Part shown: positions 21,336 through 31,244 of the stretch, piece by piece | Layout of the letters: the number at the start of each line of letters is the position of its first letter | How positions within the stretch are numbered: the stretch's first letter is position 1 | NCBI GenBank assembly: GCA_026390135.1 | Contig: JAPLGN010000046.1 | Location: forward strand, 31,920-95,919 | Source of the DNA: Campylobacterales bacterium | GTDB lineage: Bacteria; Campylobacterota; Campylobacteria; Campylobacterales; Sulfurimonadaceae | DNA length: 64,000 nt | Direction of reading: 5' to 3' | Program-made: the position numbers and the translations under genes | Notes under the pieces: generated by a model | What the model saw: the letters and a program-made list of their open reading frames with translations, nothing else | What the model was told of the DNA's origin: nothing | Database searches by the model: none

Positions 21336-22112
21336 ATGAAGATTGACGGACGTTTTTGGCTCACTAAAGAGGGTCAAAGCTTTTTAGGTGCAGGGCGGAT
21401 AGAACTGTTGGAGCGAATCGATCAAACCGGTTCCATCAACGCTGCTGCCAAAGAAATGAAAATGAGCTACAAAGCGGCATGGGAGCGAATCAACGGGATG
21501 AATCTCTTAGCCGACCAACCGTTGATCGATCGCCTCACAGGTGGTAAGGGTGGCGGAGGGACAAAACTCACCCCCTATGCCCGTGAACTAATCGCTACAT
21601 TTCATCGATTTAACGAACTTCACCGTCAGTTCATCGACCGTTTCTCTGAAGCTGGAAATGATCCTGAACGCCTTGCCCGAATCCTCAGCCGTACGTTTCT
21701 TACCACCAGTGCACGCAATCAGATCCCCTCAACATTACAAACCATCGAAACAAACGGCCTCCACTCTACCCTCACCCTTGCCCTTAGCGGTTCAGATGTG
21801 CTACGTTCCACCATCACTGCTAAATCCGTTGACAATATGGGGTTGGCTATCGGATGTGACACCTACGCAATCATCAAATCAAGCGATATTAATATCGTCT
21901 CAACACCACCTTCTTCCGATACCGCTGATAATATCCTCTCAGGCACTGTGGAAACCTTAGAAAGCTCAGGGGATAATATTGAAATTGGCCTCCGCCTAGA
22001 TGGAAACACACTCCTCATCGCCCTCGAAAAACAAGATGCACTACAAAAGTTAAAAGTAGGTATGACCGCTTACGCAATTATTTCACCGTTGCATATAATT
22101 ATCGGGCTGTAA
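21336..22112 (+). CDS. modE: ModE, molybdate-responsive transcriptional regulator (wHTH plus two C-terminal TOBE/Mop domains)
   Basis: GRIELLERIDQTGSINAAAKEMKMSYKAAWERINGMN...GGKGGGGTKLTPYAREL; duplicated C-terminal TOBE segments. Confidence 0.93.
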   Translation: MKIDGRFWLTKEGQSFLGAGRIELLERIDQTGSINAAAKEMKMSYKAAWERINGMNLLADQPLIDRLTGGKGGGGTKLTPYARELIATFHRFNELHRQFIDRFSEAGNDPERLARILSRTFLTTSARNQIPSTLQTIETNGLHSTLTLALSGSDVLRSTITAKSVDNMGLAIGCDTYAIIKSSDINIVSTPPSSDTADNILSGTVETLESSGDNIEIGLRLDGNTLLIALEKQDALQKLKVGMTAYAIISPLHIIIGL

Positions 22113-22209
22113 AAAATCCCATCATAGCCGTGATAATGGAAATTCAATTTGATGCCAAATTTCAAGAGTATGACAAATAACAAAAATTAAGACATTTTTT
22201 TCTATAATA

Positions 22210-22233
22210 CGTTATATCTTACAAAACATAACG
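22210..22233. promoter_or_regulatory. ModE box (canonical 24-bp form)
   Basis: CGTTATAT-N8-ACATAACG, same architecture as the E. coli modA operator; TATAAT just upstream (22203-22208). Confidence 0.85.
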
Positions 22234-22286
22234 TAATTGTCGCATTTTTAAATGAATGCTTTTTGCATTGTTGTGTTTGTAATTAT

Positions 22287-22310
22287 CGTTATATCAAAAT
22301 AAACATAAAG
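22287..22310. promoter_or_regulatory. Second ModE-like box in front of modA
   Basis: CGTTATAT-N8-ACATAAAG, one mismatch to the canonical right arm; ends 8 nt before modA ATG. Confidence 0.65.
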
Positions 22311-22318
22311 GATTCTAC

Positions 22319-23077
22319 ATGAACCCGTTAAAACTCATACTCACCTCTCTCACTTTCGCTACTGCTCTCACAGCACAAACGATTACTGTTGCCGCTGCGG
22401 CCAATATGAAATATGCGGTCACTGACATCGCGCAAGCATTTACCAAAGAATCAGGAATCGATGTAAAAATCATTACGGGAGCTTCTGGAAAACTAACACA
22501 GCAAATCATGAGTGGTGCTCCATACGATGCGTTTTTATCAGCAGATGTTGAGTTTCCAGCGAAACTTGCAAGCGGTGGATTTACAACTACACCTTCTCAA
22601 GTGTATGCGTTTGGAACACTTATCCTTTGGAGTGATACGGGAGTTGATTTATCCAAAGGGGTAGCTATTGTAGCGGATCCATCGGTTAAAAAAATCGCCG
22701 TTGCTAATCCTAAAACAGCACCATATGGTATCGAAGCAATGAACGCGATGAAGTTTTACAAAGTGGGCAATGCCATTGAAGGCAAACTGATTATTGCCGA
22801 ATCCATCTCTCAAGTTGGAGCGTACGTCACTACCAAAGCGGTAGATGTTGGTTTCATGGCGAAATCAATCGTCCTCTCCCCTGAAATGAAAAATGTCGGT
22901 AAATGGGTCGAAGTTGATCCAAAATCGTACAATACAATTGATCAGGCGATGGTAGGACTCAAAAATGGCTCACCTGAAAACCAAATCGCCGCTAAAAAAT
23001 TTATCCGTTTTATGTCATCGGCTAAAGCACTCGAAATCTTAAAAGCAAGCGGTTATGGCTTGCCTGTTAAAAAATAA
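22319..23077 (+). CDS. modA: Molybdate ABC transporter periplasmic binding protein
   Basis: ITVAAAANMKYAVTDIAQAFTKESGIDVKIITGASGKLTQQIMSGAPYDAFLSAD. Confidence 0.95.
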   Translation: MNPLKLILTSLTFATALTAQTITVAAAANMKYAVTDIAQAFTKESGIDVKIITGASGKLTQQIMSGAPYDAFLSADVEFPAKLASGGFTTTPSQVYAFGTLILWSDTGVDLSKGVAIVADPSVKKIAVANPKTAPYGIEAMNAMKFYKVGNAIEGKLIIAESISQVGAYVTTKAVDVGFMAKSIVLSPEMKNVGKWVEVDPKSYNTIDQAMVGLKNGSPENQIAAKKFIRFMSSAKALEILKASGYGLPVKK

Positions 23078-23086
23078 GGATATTTT

Positions 23087-24646
23087 ATGACAAAACTTAG
23101 CATTGCAACAGCACTACTTTTAGGGACGGCAGTTTTCGCTACTGCTGCAGATGATTTAGCGTCAGCTTTTAAAGAGGGGAAACTTGATGGTCGTATCCGC
23201 ATGCAGTATTTTAATACTGACTGGGTAGATAATGATGGATGGGCGATACCCAATAAACCTAACCTTGACAGTGAAGGGATGGCAATCGGTGGAAGTTTAA
23301 TCTATAAAACTGCCCCGTTATATGGTATCAGTGCCGGCGCAGGGTTTTATGTGACTCACAGTACAGGGATTGCGACCGATGATACAAACGGTATAACAAA
23401 AGGGTATGCTAAAAATACCACTGCGTCCGATCTATTTGCTCGCGGACCGGGAGCGGCTACCAATTTTGGAAGTGGCTATGCGATACTCGCTGAATCGTAT
23501 CTGCAATACGATATTGAGAATACAAAAATCAAAGGTGGTCGATTTTTAATGGCCAATCCATGGATCACTCCAAATGATACCAAGATGATCCCTATCGCAG
23601 TTGAAGGAGCTCAAGCTATTTCCAATGATCTCCCCAACACCACCATCCAAGTTGATTATGCGGATAAGATCAAAGAACGGGGGATGACCTATTTCGGTTC
23701 TATGGCAGATACAGGAGACACTCCCGATGCGATCAAAAACTACTACCGTACTCACTACACGACTTCAGGAATTACTACTCCAGCAGGTTCTGTTGCAGAT
23801 CAAGCTAAATTTGGTCAAGACGATGCACCAGCAGTTGTTATATTAGGAGCTAAAAACAAATCAATTGACTCTCTTGAAATCCAAGCATGGGGAATGCATT
23901 GGGCTGACATTATCGATCAGGGGATGTTGGAAGCCAACTATGCCATTGAAGCAGGAGATGCCATCATCACTTTTGGTGCTCGCTATATGCAGCAATTCGA
24001 TAAAGGAGCAGGTGCCATTATCACACCACATGATGGATTATCTCCATACGCAACAGGTGCGGTGACAGCAACATCACCTGCTGGTGCAGTATCAAAAGTA
24101 CAGCTTAAAGGGGATAATGACAACAGTGTCAATACCTATATGTATGCATTCCGTGCTGTTACGAACTATGGACCTGCAAAACTACTCCTCGCTTATTCAC
24201 ACACCGATGATGGTGGAGACTTGATCGCCCCATGGCGTGCATTTCCAACCTATGACTACACTCGTTCTATGACAATTACCGATTGGAATGCTAATACAAA
24301 AGCTTACAAAGCACAGTTTGATTACGACTTCAACGCGCTTGCATCAGGGCTTAGTGCTTTTATCAGCTATAGCTACTACAACCGTGATCCATCCAAAGTG
24401 GGTTATCAAGGGGCAACCGATCGTTATTACAACAATGGTGATACCCGTCAATGGAATATCGATGCTATGTACAAAGTTCCAAGCATCAAAGGTTTAGATT
24501 TTAAAGCACGTTACATGATCCAAAATAATGAAATACTATCAAAAGCTTCAAGCGTTGCGATGGGAAATACCGGCACTGAATCCGAAGGATACGGAAACGA
24601 CACCTCGAATCGTGAATTACGTCTCGAAGCAAACTACCGTTTCTAA
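23087..24646 (+). CDS. Outer-membrane porin (OprD/epsilonproteobacterial porin-like)
   Basis: Signal peptide, FKEGKLDGRIRMQYF, beta-barrel pattern, terminal aromatic ELRLEANYRF. Confidence 0.75.
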   Translation: MTKLSIATALLLGTAVFATAADDLASAFKEGKLDGRIRMQYFNTDWVDNDGWAIPNKPNLDSEGMAIGGSLIYKTAPLYGISAGAGFYVTHSTGIATDDTNGITKGYAKNTTASDLFARGPGAATNFGSGYAILAESYLQYDIENTKIKGGRFLMANPWITPNDTKMIPIAVEGAQAISNDLPNTTIQVDYADKIKERGMTYFGSMADTGDTPDAIKNYYRTHYTTSGITTPAGSVADQAKFGQDDAPAVVILGAKNKSIDSLEIQAWGMHWADIIDQGMLEANYAIEAGDAIITFGARYMQQFDKGAGAIITPHDGLSPYATGAVTATSPAGAVSKVQLKGDNDNSVNTYMYAFRAVTNYGPAKLLLAYSHTDDGGDLIAPWRAFPTYDYTRSMTITDWNANTKAYKAQFDYDFNALASGLSAFISYSYYNRDPSKVGYQGATDRYYNNGDTRQWNIDAMYKVPSIKGLDFKARYMIQNNEILSKASSVAMGNTGTESEGYGNDTSNRELRLEANYRF

Positions 24647-24660
24647 TAAAAATAAGTATA

Positions 24661-24690
24661 AAGCTGGATTCCCGCCTTCGCGGGAATGAC
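24661..24690. repeat. REP-like hairpin, copy 2 (probable porin terminator)
   Basis: AAGCTGGATTCCCGCCTTCGCGGGAATGAC. Confidence 0.8.
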
Positions 24691-24702
24691 GAAAACAACA
24701 TA

Positions 24703-24776
24703 TAGAACATGAGACGAGGCGACAGGAGCGTTTGTCTGCGGTTATTCAAATGCCTGTCGTCTCCCCTGATGTTCTA
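24703..24776 (+). ncRNA. Candidate structured 5' leader / cis-regulatory RNA upstream of truncated hemoglobin
   Basis: Nested pairings TAGAACAT/ATGTTCTA, CGACAGG/CCTGTCG, CGTTTG/CAAATG, plus mutually exclusive GAGACGA/TCGTCTC; 27 nt before ATG. Confidence 0.5.
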
Positions 24777-24803
24777 TCTATTTTATAAGTTAAAGGATAA
24801 AAA

Positions 24804-25379
24804 ATGACATTTTTAACAACCTCTGACGGTAAACCAGTTTCGCAGTTTAATGCCTGTGGTACAAAACCGTTTCAGCCTGCAAGCAATACACCGCATACGG
24901 CAGAAGCAAAAATAGATTTTGTTTACCCTGAAGTGCCGTTTCCCTCTATACTCCTCTACGAGACTTGGGGAAAAGAGAACATTCGCGCTATGGTTCGTTA
25001 TCACCACGGATTACTGCGTAAAAGTACAATCGGAGATTTGTTTCCTGCTGATGATACAATGTTTGCCTTTGCTACTGAAAAAACAGCCGATTTTTTCGTA
25101 GAAGCATTGGGCGGTGAAAAAGCGTATACTCCCGTTCACGGTCATCCTGCTTTGCGAATGCGTCATTTTCATATTACTATCGATGAAAAAGGGCGTGAGA
25201 TTTGGCTGATGATGTACAAAAAAACGATCAATGATTTAGCAATGCCCGCAGAGTGTATCGAAGAGTTTTGGAACTGGATTGAACCTCTCTCGGTTCGGAT
25301 GATAAACCGTCGTACCACCGTAGCACCGGTCGAGCGTCACTCGTATTCGTCTATCTGGGTAAAACAATGCTTTTTTTAA
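24804..25379 (+). CDS. Truncated hemoglobin (group II-like) with N-terminal extension
   Basis: IRAMVRYHHGLLRKSTIGDLFP...ADFFVEALGGEKAYTPVHGHPALRMRHFHITIDEKGREIWLMMYKKTI. Confidence 0.85.
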   Translation: MTFLTTSDGKPVSQFNACGTKPFQPASNTPHTAEAKIDFVYPEVPFPSILLYETWGKENIRAMVRYHHGLLRKSTIGDLFPADDTMFAFATEKTADFFVEALGGEKAYTPVHGHPALRMRHFHITIDEKGREIWLMMYKKTINDLAMPAECIEEFWNWIEPLSVRMINRRTTVAPVERHSYSSIWVKQCFF

Positions 25380-26161
25380 ATTCTGTCGTTATATCAAATA
25401 AGATACAATATAACGATTCCTTATTAAAAGTAAAATCATTTGCTGCCTCCGTGGCTCTTCATGCAACACTTTTGATAGCTACCCTTTATTTTGCTTCACA
25501 GCATCCTATCTTGCTTCCCAAAGAGGAACCGATTATGATCTCTTTGGCTGATTATGCACCTACATTGGAAATTTATCCTGATCAACCTCAAGCATCATCC
25601 TCTAAAAGTGTTCCTGTTATGCACAGTATGCTTCCTAAAAAATTAGCTGATTCAACATCTCAAAAGAGTCCGTCTTCCACTCCTCCTGTGGCGGATTCTT
25701 CTGAGGTGTTAGCACCCCAATCATCTCCAGTGCTTCCCAGTGTTGCTCCATCTGATCTCACACAAAAGTTTGCTGATTTGCTTCATTCAAATCAGCAAAC
25801 TCTGATCATTGATTCTCCTAAAATCACTCCTGCTGCATTAGCGAACGAATTACCAAAATCGAACGTTTCTCAAGAAGAGATCAATGGAGCAACACTGGGA
25901 CGCATTCGAGCCATGATTGAAAATTCACTGACGTATCCTGCCATCGCCCGAAAACTTCGGTTAGAAGGTGTGGTAACCGTTTCCTTTTTACTCAGACCTA
26001 ATGGTTTGGTCGAAAAGGCTGAAATTCTCAGTTCCAGTGGCAGTGTACTTTTGGACGCTAAAGCAATTCAAACTGTCCTAGCGTTGAGCGGCGATTATCC
26101 AGCGCTTCCCAAAGCCGCATATTTGAAAATACCCATCGCGTTTTCACTCAAAAAATCTTAA
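25367..26161 (+). CDS. tonB: TonB family energy transducer
   Basis: N-terminal TM, P/S-rich spacer, C-terminal YPAIARKLRLEGVVTVSFLLRPNGLVEKAEILSSSGSVLLDAKAIQTV; N-terminal start uncertain. Confidence 0.9.
   Translation: MLFLNSVVISNKIQYNDSLLKVKSFAASVALHATLLIATLYFASQHPILLPKEEPIMISLADYAPTLEIYPDQPQASSSKSVPVMHSMLPKKLADSTSQKSPSSTPPVADSSEVLAPQSSPVLPSVAPSDLTQKFADLLHSNQQTLIIDSPKITPAALANELPKSNVSQEEINGATLGRIRAMIENSLTYPAIARKLRLEGVVTVSFLLRPNGLVEKAEILSSSGSVLLDAKAIQTVLALSGDYPALPKAAYLKIPIAFSLKKS
25387..25415. promoter_or_regulatory. ModE-like palindrome (extended spacer)
   Basis: CGTTATAT-N13-ATATAACG perfect 8-bp arms; embedded GATACAAT -10-like element. Confidence 0.55.
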
Positions 26162-26171
26162 GGAGATTTCC

Positions 26172-27194
26172 ATGACAACACTTATACGTTTGCTGCTCTT
26201 ACTGTTGATCAGCTTCACACTGCACGCTAAAAGCATGAATGATATGGACGGTCATTCCGTTACTCTTCCCGATCAAACCGATCGCGTATTTGGCTCATCC
26301 CCACCGATGAACTATCTCCTCTATACTCTCAATCCGGATAAAATGATCGGGCTCAATTTCAAAGCCAAAAATCCAAACAACAGTGCGGATGAGCAGTTTT
26401 TGAGTAAAAAGTTTCTCTCTCTACCTGTGATTGGCTCCTTTCACGGTGGGGGACAAAATATCAATCTTGAAACTCTGATGGCCTACAAACCGCAACTGGT
26501 TCTCGTGTGGCAAGATGATATGTTGGTTCAAACGGTTGCTCATGAAATTGAAAAAACCAATATCCCTACTTTTATGATTCCCTTTAGAGAAGTTAAGGAT
26601 ATGCCACGCGCTTTTTGTCTCGCAGGAGATGCCATAGGCGAAAATAAACGTGGCAAAACGCTAGCACTGTATTCTCAAAAAATCATCAACGAAGTGCACA
26701 AAAGCATCTCGAAAGTTAAGCCTGTCAATTATTACTATGCTGAAGGGTTAGATGGTCTTTCTACTGAATGTGATAAATCGTTTCATGTTGAAGCACTCAA
26801 TTTTGCTGGCGGTAACAATGTCCATAAATGTCAGCAAAGCGGAATTTTAGGGTTAGAAAAAATCAGTTTCGAAACGCTCCTCACCTATAACCCTGATGTC
26901 ATCATCGTCCAAAACCGCTCCGTCTATGAGGATCTAGTTAGCGATCCGATGTGGCAAAATCTCCGTGCAGTTAAAACAGGACGCATCCACCTCGTTCCTG
27001 TACAGCCGTTCAACTGGATCGACCGACCTCCGTCATTTATGCGCGTTATAGGAATCCAATGGTTAGTACACCTCTTCCATCCTAAAGAGTATAAAGTAGA
27101 TTTAACCAAACGAACCAAAGAGTTTTATGACCTCTTTTTACATGTCAAACTAAACGATGAACAAACCAAAAATCTATTAGGAGTTCAAAAATGA
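26172..27194 (+). CDS. FepB/BtuF-like periplasmic binding protein (PBP1)
   Basis: Signal peptide; ETLMAYKPQLVLVW, YYAEGLDGLSTECDKSFH...VHKC, NPDVIIVQ, RPPSFMRVIG. Confidence 0.9.
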   Translation: MTTLIRLLLLLLISFTLHAKSMNDMDGHSVTLPDQTDRVFGSSPPMNYLLYTLNPDKMIGLNFKAKNPNNSADEQFLSKKFLSLPVIGSFHGGGQNINLETLMAYKPQLVLVWQDDMLVQTVAHEIEKTNIPTFMIPFREVKDMPRAFCLAGDAIGENKRGKTLALYSQKIINEVHKSISKVKPVNYYYAEGLDGLSTECDKSFHVEALNFAGGNNVHKCQQSGILGLEKISFETLLTYNPDVIIVQNRSVYEDLVSDPMWQNLRAVKTGRIHLVPVQPFNWIDRPPSFMRVIGIQWLVHLFHPKEYKVDLTKRTKEFYDLFLHVKLNDEQTKNLLGVQK

Positions 27195-29434
27195 AACTTT
27201 CACCTCTCATCCTCTCGATTGCAGCGTGCGCAGTTCTTGCAGCCAATCCCGTCAATATCGAGCGCATTGTCGTTACCGATACTGCCAGTGACAACGATCA
27301 GCTTATTGCCGATAACAATCAAACGTCAGGCAAACAAACGTTTACAACCAAAAGTATCGCAACCCTTAGCACTCAGGCAAACATGAACCCCTATACGGTC
27401 ATCGCGTTTTCTCCCTCAGTCAATTTCACCCCAGTCGATCAGGCAGGCTCAAACGAGCCCTCGTATCACGATCCTATCCGTATCCGTGGAAAATCGCAAA
27501 GCGGTCCGGGAGGAGTGTTTATGATCGATGGAATGCCGATTTCCAGTAATCCAGGTGGCGGAAAAGAGATGCTCGATATGGAGAATGTCTCCTCCATCGA
27601 TTTACACAAAGGGTATCTCCCTGTGGATAAAAATCTGGGCTTCTCCAGCCTCATCGGTAAAGTAGATATGAATGTCCTTTCCGCTCGTGCCAAAGCGGGT
27701 GCTGAAGTCTCGCAAAGCTTCGGAAGCGATGACTTTATGCGGTCGTTTGTCCGTTTTGACAGTGGTAAAATCGGAGATGTAGCGGTATTTGGATCATTTT
27801 CCCATCTAACCAATGATAAAACCAAAGGAGAAGGGGATCTAAAACGTCTCAACGGAACGGTCGGATTAACCTATCAGCCAAACAATAGCTTCAAAGCCAA
27901 AGTAACCGCTATCAGTAACTCCGACGATCATCATAATTATTACAATCTCTCCTATGCTGAGTCACAAAACCTTGGTGCAAATTTCAACAAAGATTATGCA
28001 ACTACCAAACCGACTGCTAGCAATGATGTTAACTACTACGATTGGAATAAACAACATTTCAATACCACAGCGCTTTTGGGTGAGTTTGAATATCGTCCAA
28101 GCAACAGTGATGTTATCACCATCAAACCCTATTATAAAAGAGACAAAGGGGAGTATTGGTATTCAAGTGTCAGTGCGGATGGTAATGCGAGTAAAAACCG
28201 CGTCATAAACTGGCAAATCGATCACGATCTTTTTGGTACAACTGCGTCAGAAGAACATACTTTTTCGGATGCGCTGAAAACGAAAATCGGATATTGGTAT
28301 CACAAACAGCTTCCTCCCGGACCTCCAAGCGATCAGGAAAAATATAAAGTAGTCAATGGTAATTTAGTATTTGATGGATACGGTGTACTCGCAGACAACG
28401 ACTATCATACCATCCAAGCACCGTTTATGGAACTTAGCGGTAGTATCAATAACTTCACCTACGCAGTAGGAGCACAATACCAGACATTTACACTTGGCTC
28501 ACTCAAAAGCCATACGTCCAATACTACAGCCACAACAAGTTCAGATTATGATGTCGCTATTGCTACAACCGCTGTTGATCCATGGGCTAGTGTTCAAACA
28601 AAAACATTCCATACGTGGATCCCCTCACTCTATATGGGATATGACCTCTCACCTGAGTCTTCGGTGTATCTTGATTACTCTCGTACGTATGGATTTGATG
28701 TCAACTTATTTCCTTCCTATGTTTCAGGTCGATCTAATTTTGTAGCTAAAAACGTCACCCTTCAGCAGCTGTGGGATAAGGAAGATTTGGAACTCTCCGA
28801 TAACATCGACTTGGGAGTCAAAACCACTTTCGCAGGTCTAACACTTAATCCAAATCTTTTTGTCTCTTTCGTCCAAAACAAACAGGCGACTATTTATGAT
28901 CCTGCATTCGGTGTCAACTATCCTGCAAATATCGGAGATGCCCTCGGATACGGTGCCGAGTTCTCCGCTTACGGACCGATTAACGAGTCGCTTGAACTCC
29001 TATTAGGACTCTCGTATAACCGTTATCAATTTACACAAAACTTCCAAAGCAGTGCATCTTCAACGGTGGAAACCGATGGAAAACAACTTCCAGATGCACC
29101 GGAATACATGGCAAAAGCTGCCCTCTCCTATCATCTAGGGGATTGGACATTTACTCCAAGCGCACGCTATACCTCAAGCCGATGGGGTGATGTTCAAAAT
29201 ACCCAAAAAATAAATGCTTACACGATTGTCGATTTTGATATGGCGTATCACATCGCTCGGTTTATGGGCTCACATAATGCCCTATTTCGTCTCACCGCAA
29301 CCAACCTTACTAATGAAAAATACATTGCAACCATCAATGCAGCGGATAACTATTTAGCGGCTTCCACCACTGCTTCGACGTATCAAACCGGAGCGCCTTT
29401 GGGTGTTTACGGCAGTATCAATCTGAAATTCTAA
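27191..29434 (+). CDS. TonB-dependent outer-membrane receptor 1
   Basis: TonB-box-like ERIVVTDTA, plug IRIRGKSQSGPGGVFMIDGMPIS, C-terminal barrel ending GVYGSINLKF. Confidence 0.92.
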   Translation: MKLSPLILSIAACAVLAANPVNIERIVVTDTASDNDQLIADNNQTSGKQTFTTKSIATLSTQANMNPYTVIAFSPSVNFTPVDQAGSNEPSYHDPIRIRGKSQSGPGGVFMIDGMPISSNPGGGKEMLDMENVSSIDLHKGYLPVDKNLGFSSLIGKVDMNVLSARAKAGAEVSQSFGSDDFMRSFVRFDSGKIGDVAVFGSFSHLTNDKTKGEGDLKRLNGTVGLTYQPNNSFKAKVTAISNSDDHHNYYNLSYAESQNLGANFNKDYATTKPTASNDVNYYDWNKQHFNTTALLGEFEYRPSNSDVITIKPYYKRDKGEYWYSSVSADGNASKNRVINWQIDHDLFGTTASEEHTFSDALKTKIGYWYHKQLPPGPPSDQEKYKVVNGNLVFDGYGVLADNDYHTIQAPFMELSGSINNFTYAVGAQYQTFTLGSLKSHTSNTTATTSSDYDVAIATTAVDPWASVQTKTFHTWIPSLYMGYDLSPESSVYLDYSRTYGFDVNLFPSYVSGRSNFVAKNVTLQQLWDKEDLELSDNIDLGVKTTFAGLTLNPNLFVSFVQNKQATIYDPAFGVNYPANIGDALGYGAEFSAYGPINESLELLLGLSYNRYQFTQNFQSSASSTVETDGKQLPDAPEYMAKAALSYHLGDWTFTPSARYTSSRWGDVQNTQKINAYTIVDFDMAYHIARFMGSHNALFRLTATNLTNEKYIATINAADNYLAASTTASTYQTGAPLGVYGSINLKF

Positions 29435-29442
29435 GGGATACA

Positions 29443-30462
29443 ATGTTGCGATTCAAAACGTTCTCGATACTCTCCTCTGCCATGATGGTGTTATTGCTCA
29501 TCATGGTTGTCTCTCTTTTATGGGGACAGTATCCTATCGATTTTCATACTTTTATGGGATATCTCGAATTTAAACTCATGGGTGGAACAGGAAATGATAC
29601 ATACACACTGCTGGATAACATCATCCTCCAGATTCGTCTGCCACGGGTTTTACTCGCAATCCTCATCGGTTCATCGCTTGCGGTGTCGGGTGCAGCGTTT
29701 CAGGCGATGTTTGTTAACCCTCTCGTTTCTCCTGGGATTTTAGGGGTACTCGCGGGTGCATCATTCGGGGCAGCACTGGGGATGCTAATATCGGAGCAAT
29801 GGTATGTTGTTCAGCTGTTGGCATTTGTTTTTGGATTTGTTGCCGTCGGTGTGGCGGTACTGATCGGGGGGATGGTGAGCAACTCTCGCTCCACCATCAT
29901 GCTCGTCCTTGGCGGTGTCATCAGCGGTTCACTCTTTACCGCACTGCTCTCGGTCATTAAATACATGGCGGATCCCTATAGCACCCTCCCCGCCATCGTC
30001 TACTGGCTGATGGGTAGCCTCACAATGGCGGATTTACACGGTGTTTTGATGGTCAGTATCCCTATGCTACTAAGCATCGCGGGGATGGTCGCTCTCTCAA
30101 AATATTTCGACCTCCTCAGTCTGGGTGATGAAGAGGCAAAGGCGTTGGGGGTAAACGTCCCCCTGATCCGTTTTCTCGCAATCATCCTCGCGACGTTGGC
30201 GAGTTCCCTCTCCGTAGTTATGGCAGGGATGATTGGTTGGGTGGGGCTTATCATTCCTCATATCATCCGTATGGCTTTTGGACCCTCACATCGTCTCCTC
30301 ATTCCACTATCAGCGATTGTGGGGGCGATCTTTTTACTGTTAGCGGACACGGTATCGCGTTTGGCGATGAGCGTCGAAATCCCCATCGGGATTCTCACAT
30401 CGCTCATCGGTATCCCCGTCTTTATCATCGTACTTAAAAACGCGAGGGCAGCATGGAACTAA
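29443..30462 (+). CDS. FecCD-family ABC transporter permease (type II importer)
   Basis: IRLPRVLLAILIGSSLAVSGAAFQAMFVNPLVSPGILGVLAGASFGAALG; GWVGLIIPHIIRM. Confidence 0.95.
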   Translation: MLRFKTFSILSSAMMVLLLIMVVSLLWGQYPIDFHTFMGYLEFKLMGGTGNDTYTLLDNIILQIRLPRVLLAILIGSSLAVSGAAFQAMFVNPLVSPGILGVLAGASFGAALGMLISEQWYVVQLLAFVFGFVAVGVAVLIGGMVSNSRSTIMLVLGGVISGSLFTALLSVIKYMADPYSTLPAIVYWLMGSLTMADLHGVLMVSIPMLLSIAGMVALSKYFDLLSLGDEEAKALGVNVPLIRFLAIILATLASSLSVVMAGMIGWVGLIIPHIIRMAFGPSHRLLIPLSAIVGAIFLLLADTVSRLAMSVEIPIGILTSLIGIPVFIIVLKNARAAWN

Positions 30463-31244
30463 ATCCGATTATTACGGTCAATGACCTCCATTTTTCCTAC
30501 CCGAAACAATCCGTATTAGAAGGTATTGATTTTACCCTCAATCGCGGTGAAATAGTCAGCCTGCTAGGGCCTAACGGATGCGGTAAAAGCACCCTCATTC
30601 GTCTTATTTTAAAACTTATCCATCCAAGTCAAGGTGAGATATGGCTGGATAATAAAACCATTGATCGCTATTCTCATCGTGAGATTGCCAAACATATCGC
30701 TTACATTCCCCAATACAATAATGTCCCATTCAACTATTCGGTGTTGGAGATGGTAATGATGGGAAGGGTTGCAAAACACGGATTTTTCGCTGCCCCCTCT
30801 GCAAGAGATAAAGAAGTTGCCCATGAGTCACTCTGTCGTATCGGGATAGATGATCTCGCACACCGACCTTTCGGACAACTCAGTGGCGGTCAAAAACAAA
30901 TGGTACTCCTCGCCCGAGCTCTCACCCAAGAGGTCAATACGTTTATTATGGATGAGCCCGTTTCAGGTTTGGACTATGGAAACCAAATCCGATTGTTGGA
31001 ACTGATAAGCGATTTAGCACGCCAAGGGTACACGTTTCTTAAAACAACCCACTATCCCGATCATGCCCTTATGGTCTCCAGTCGTGTCGTCGTTATGAAT
31101 GGCGGTAAGATCATCGCCAATGGAAAGCCTGAAGAGGTCATCACATCAACGATGATTCGTGAGGTCTACGGGATTAATGCCGACCTCATCACCCACAACA
31201 CCAACACGTGGTGTATCCCCACATTTAACAAAGGAATCGTATGA
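30453..31244 (+). CDS. ABC transporter ATP-binding protein (FepC/BtuD-like)
   Basis: LLGPNGCGKSTLIRLILKL, LSGGQKQMVLLARAL, FIMDEPVSGLD. Confidence 0.95.
   Translation: MELNPIITVNDLHFSYPKQSVLEGIDFTLNRGEIVSLLGPNGCGKSTLIRLILKLIHPSQGEIWLDNKTIDRYSHREIAKHIAYIPQYNNVPFNYSVLEMVMMGRVAKHGFFAAPSARDKEVAHESLCRIGIDDLAHRPFGQLSGGQKQMVLLARALTQEVNTFIMDEPVSGLDYGNQIRLLELISDLARQGYTFLKTTHYPDHALMVSSRVVVMNGGKIIANGKPEEVITSTMIREVYGINADLITHNTNTWCIPTFNKGIV

Noticed and set aside
24501-24749. 82-aa minus-strand ORF containing [11 protein letters not shown]
   Set aside because: This peptide is a typical artefact of translating the CTGGATTCCCGCC...GGGAATGAC repeat; the ORF also overlaps the porin and the leader RNA candidate.
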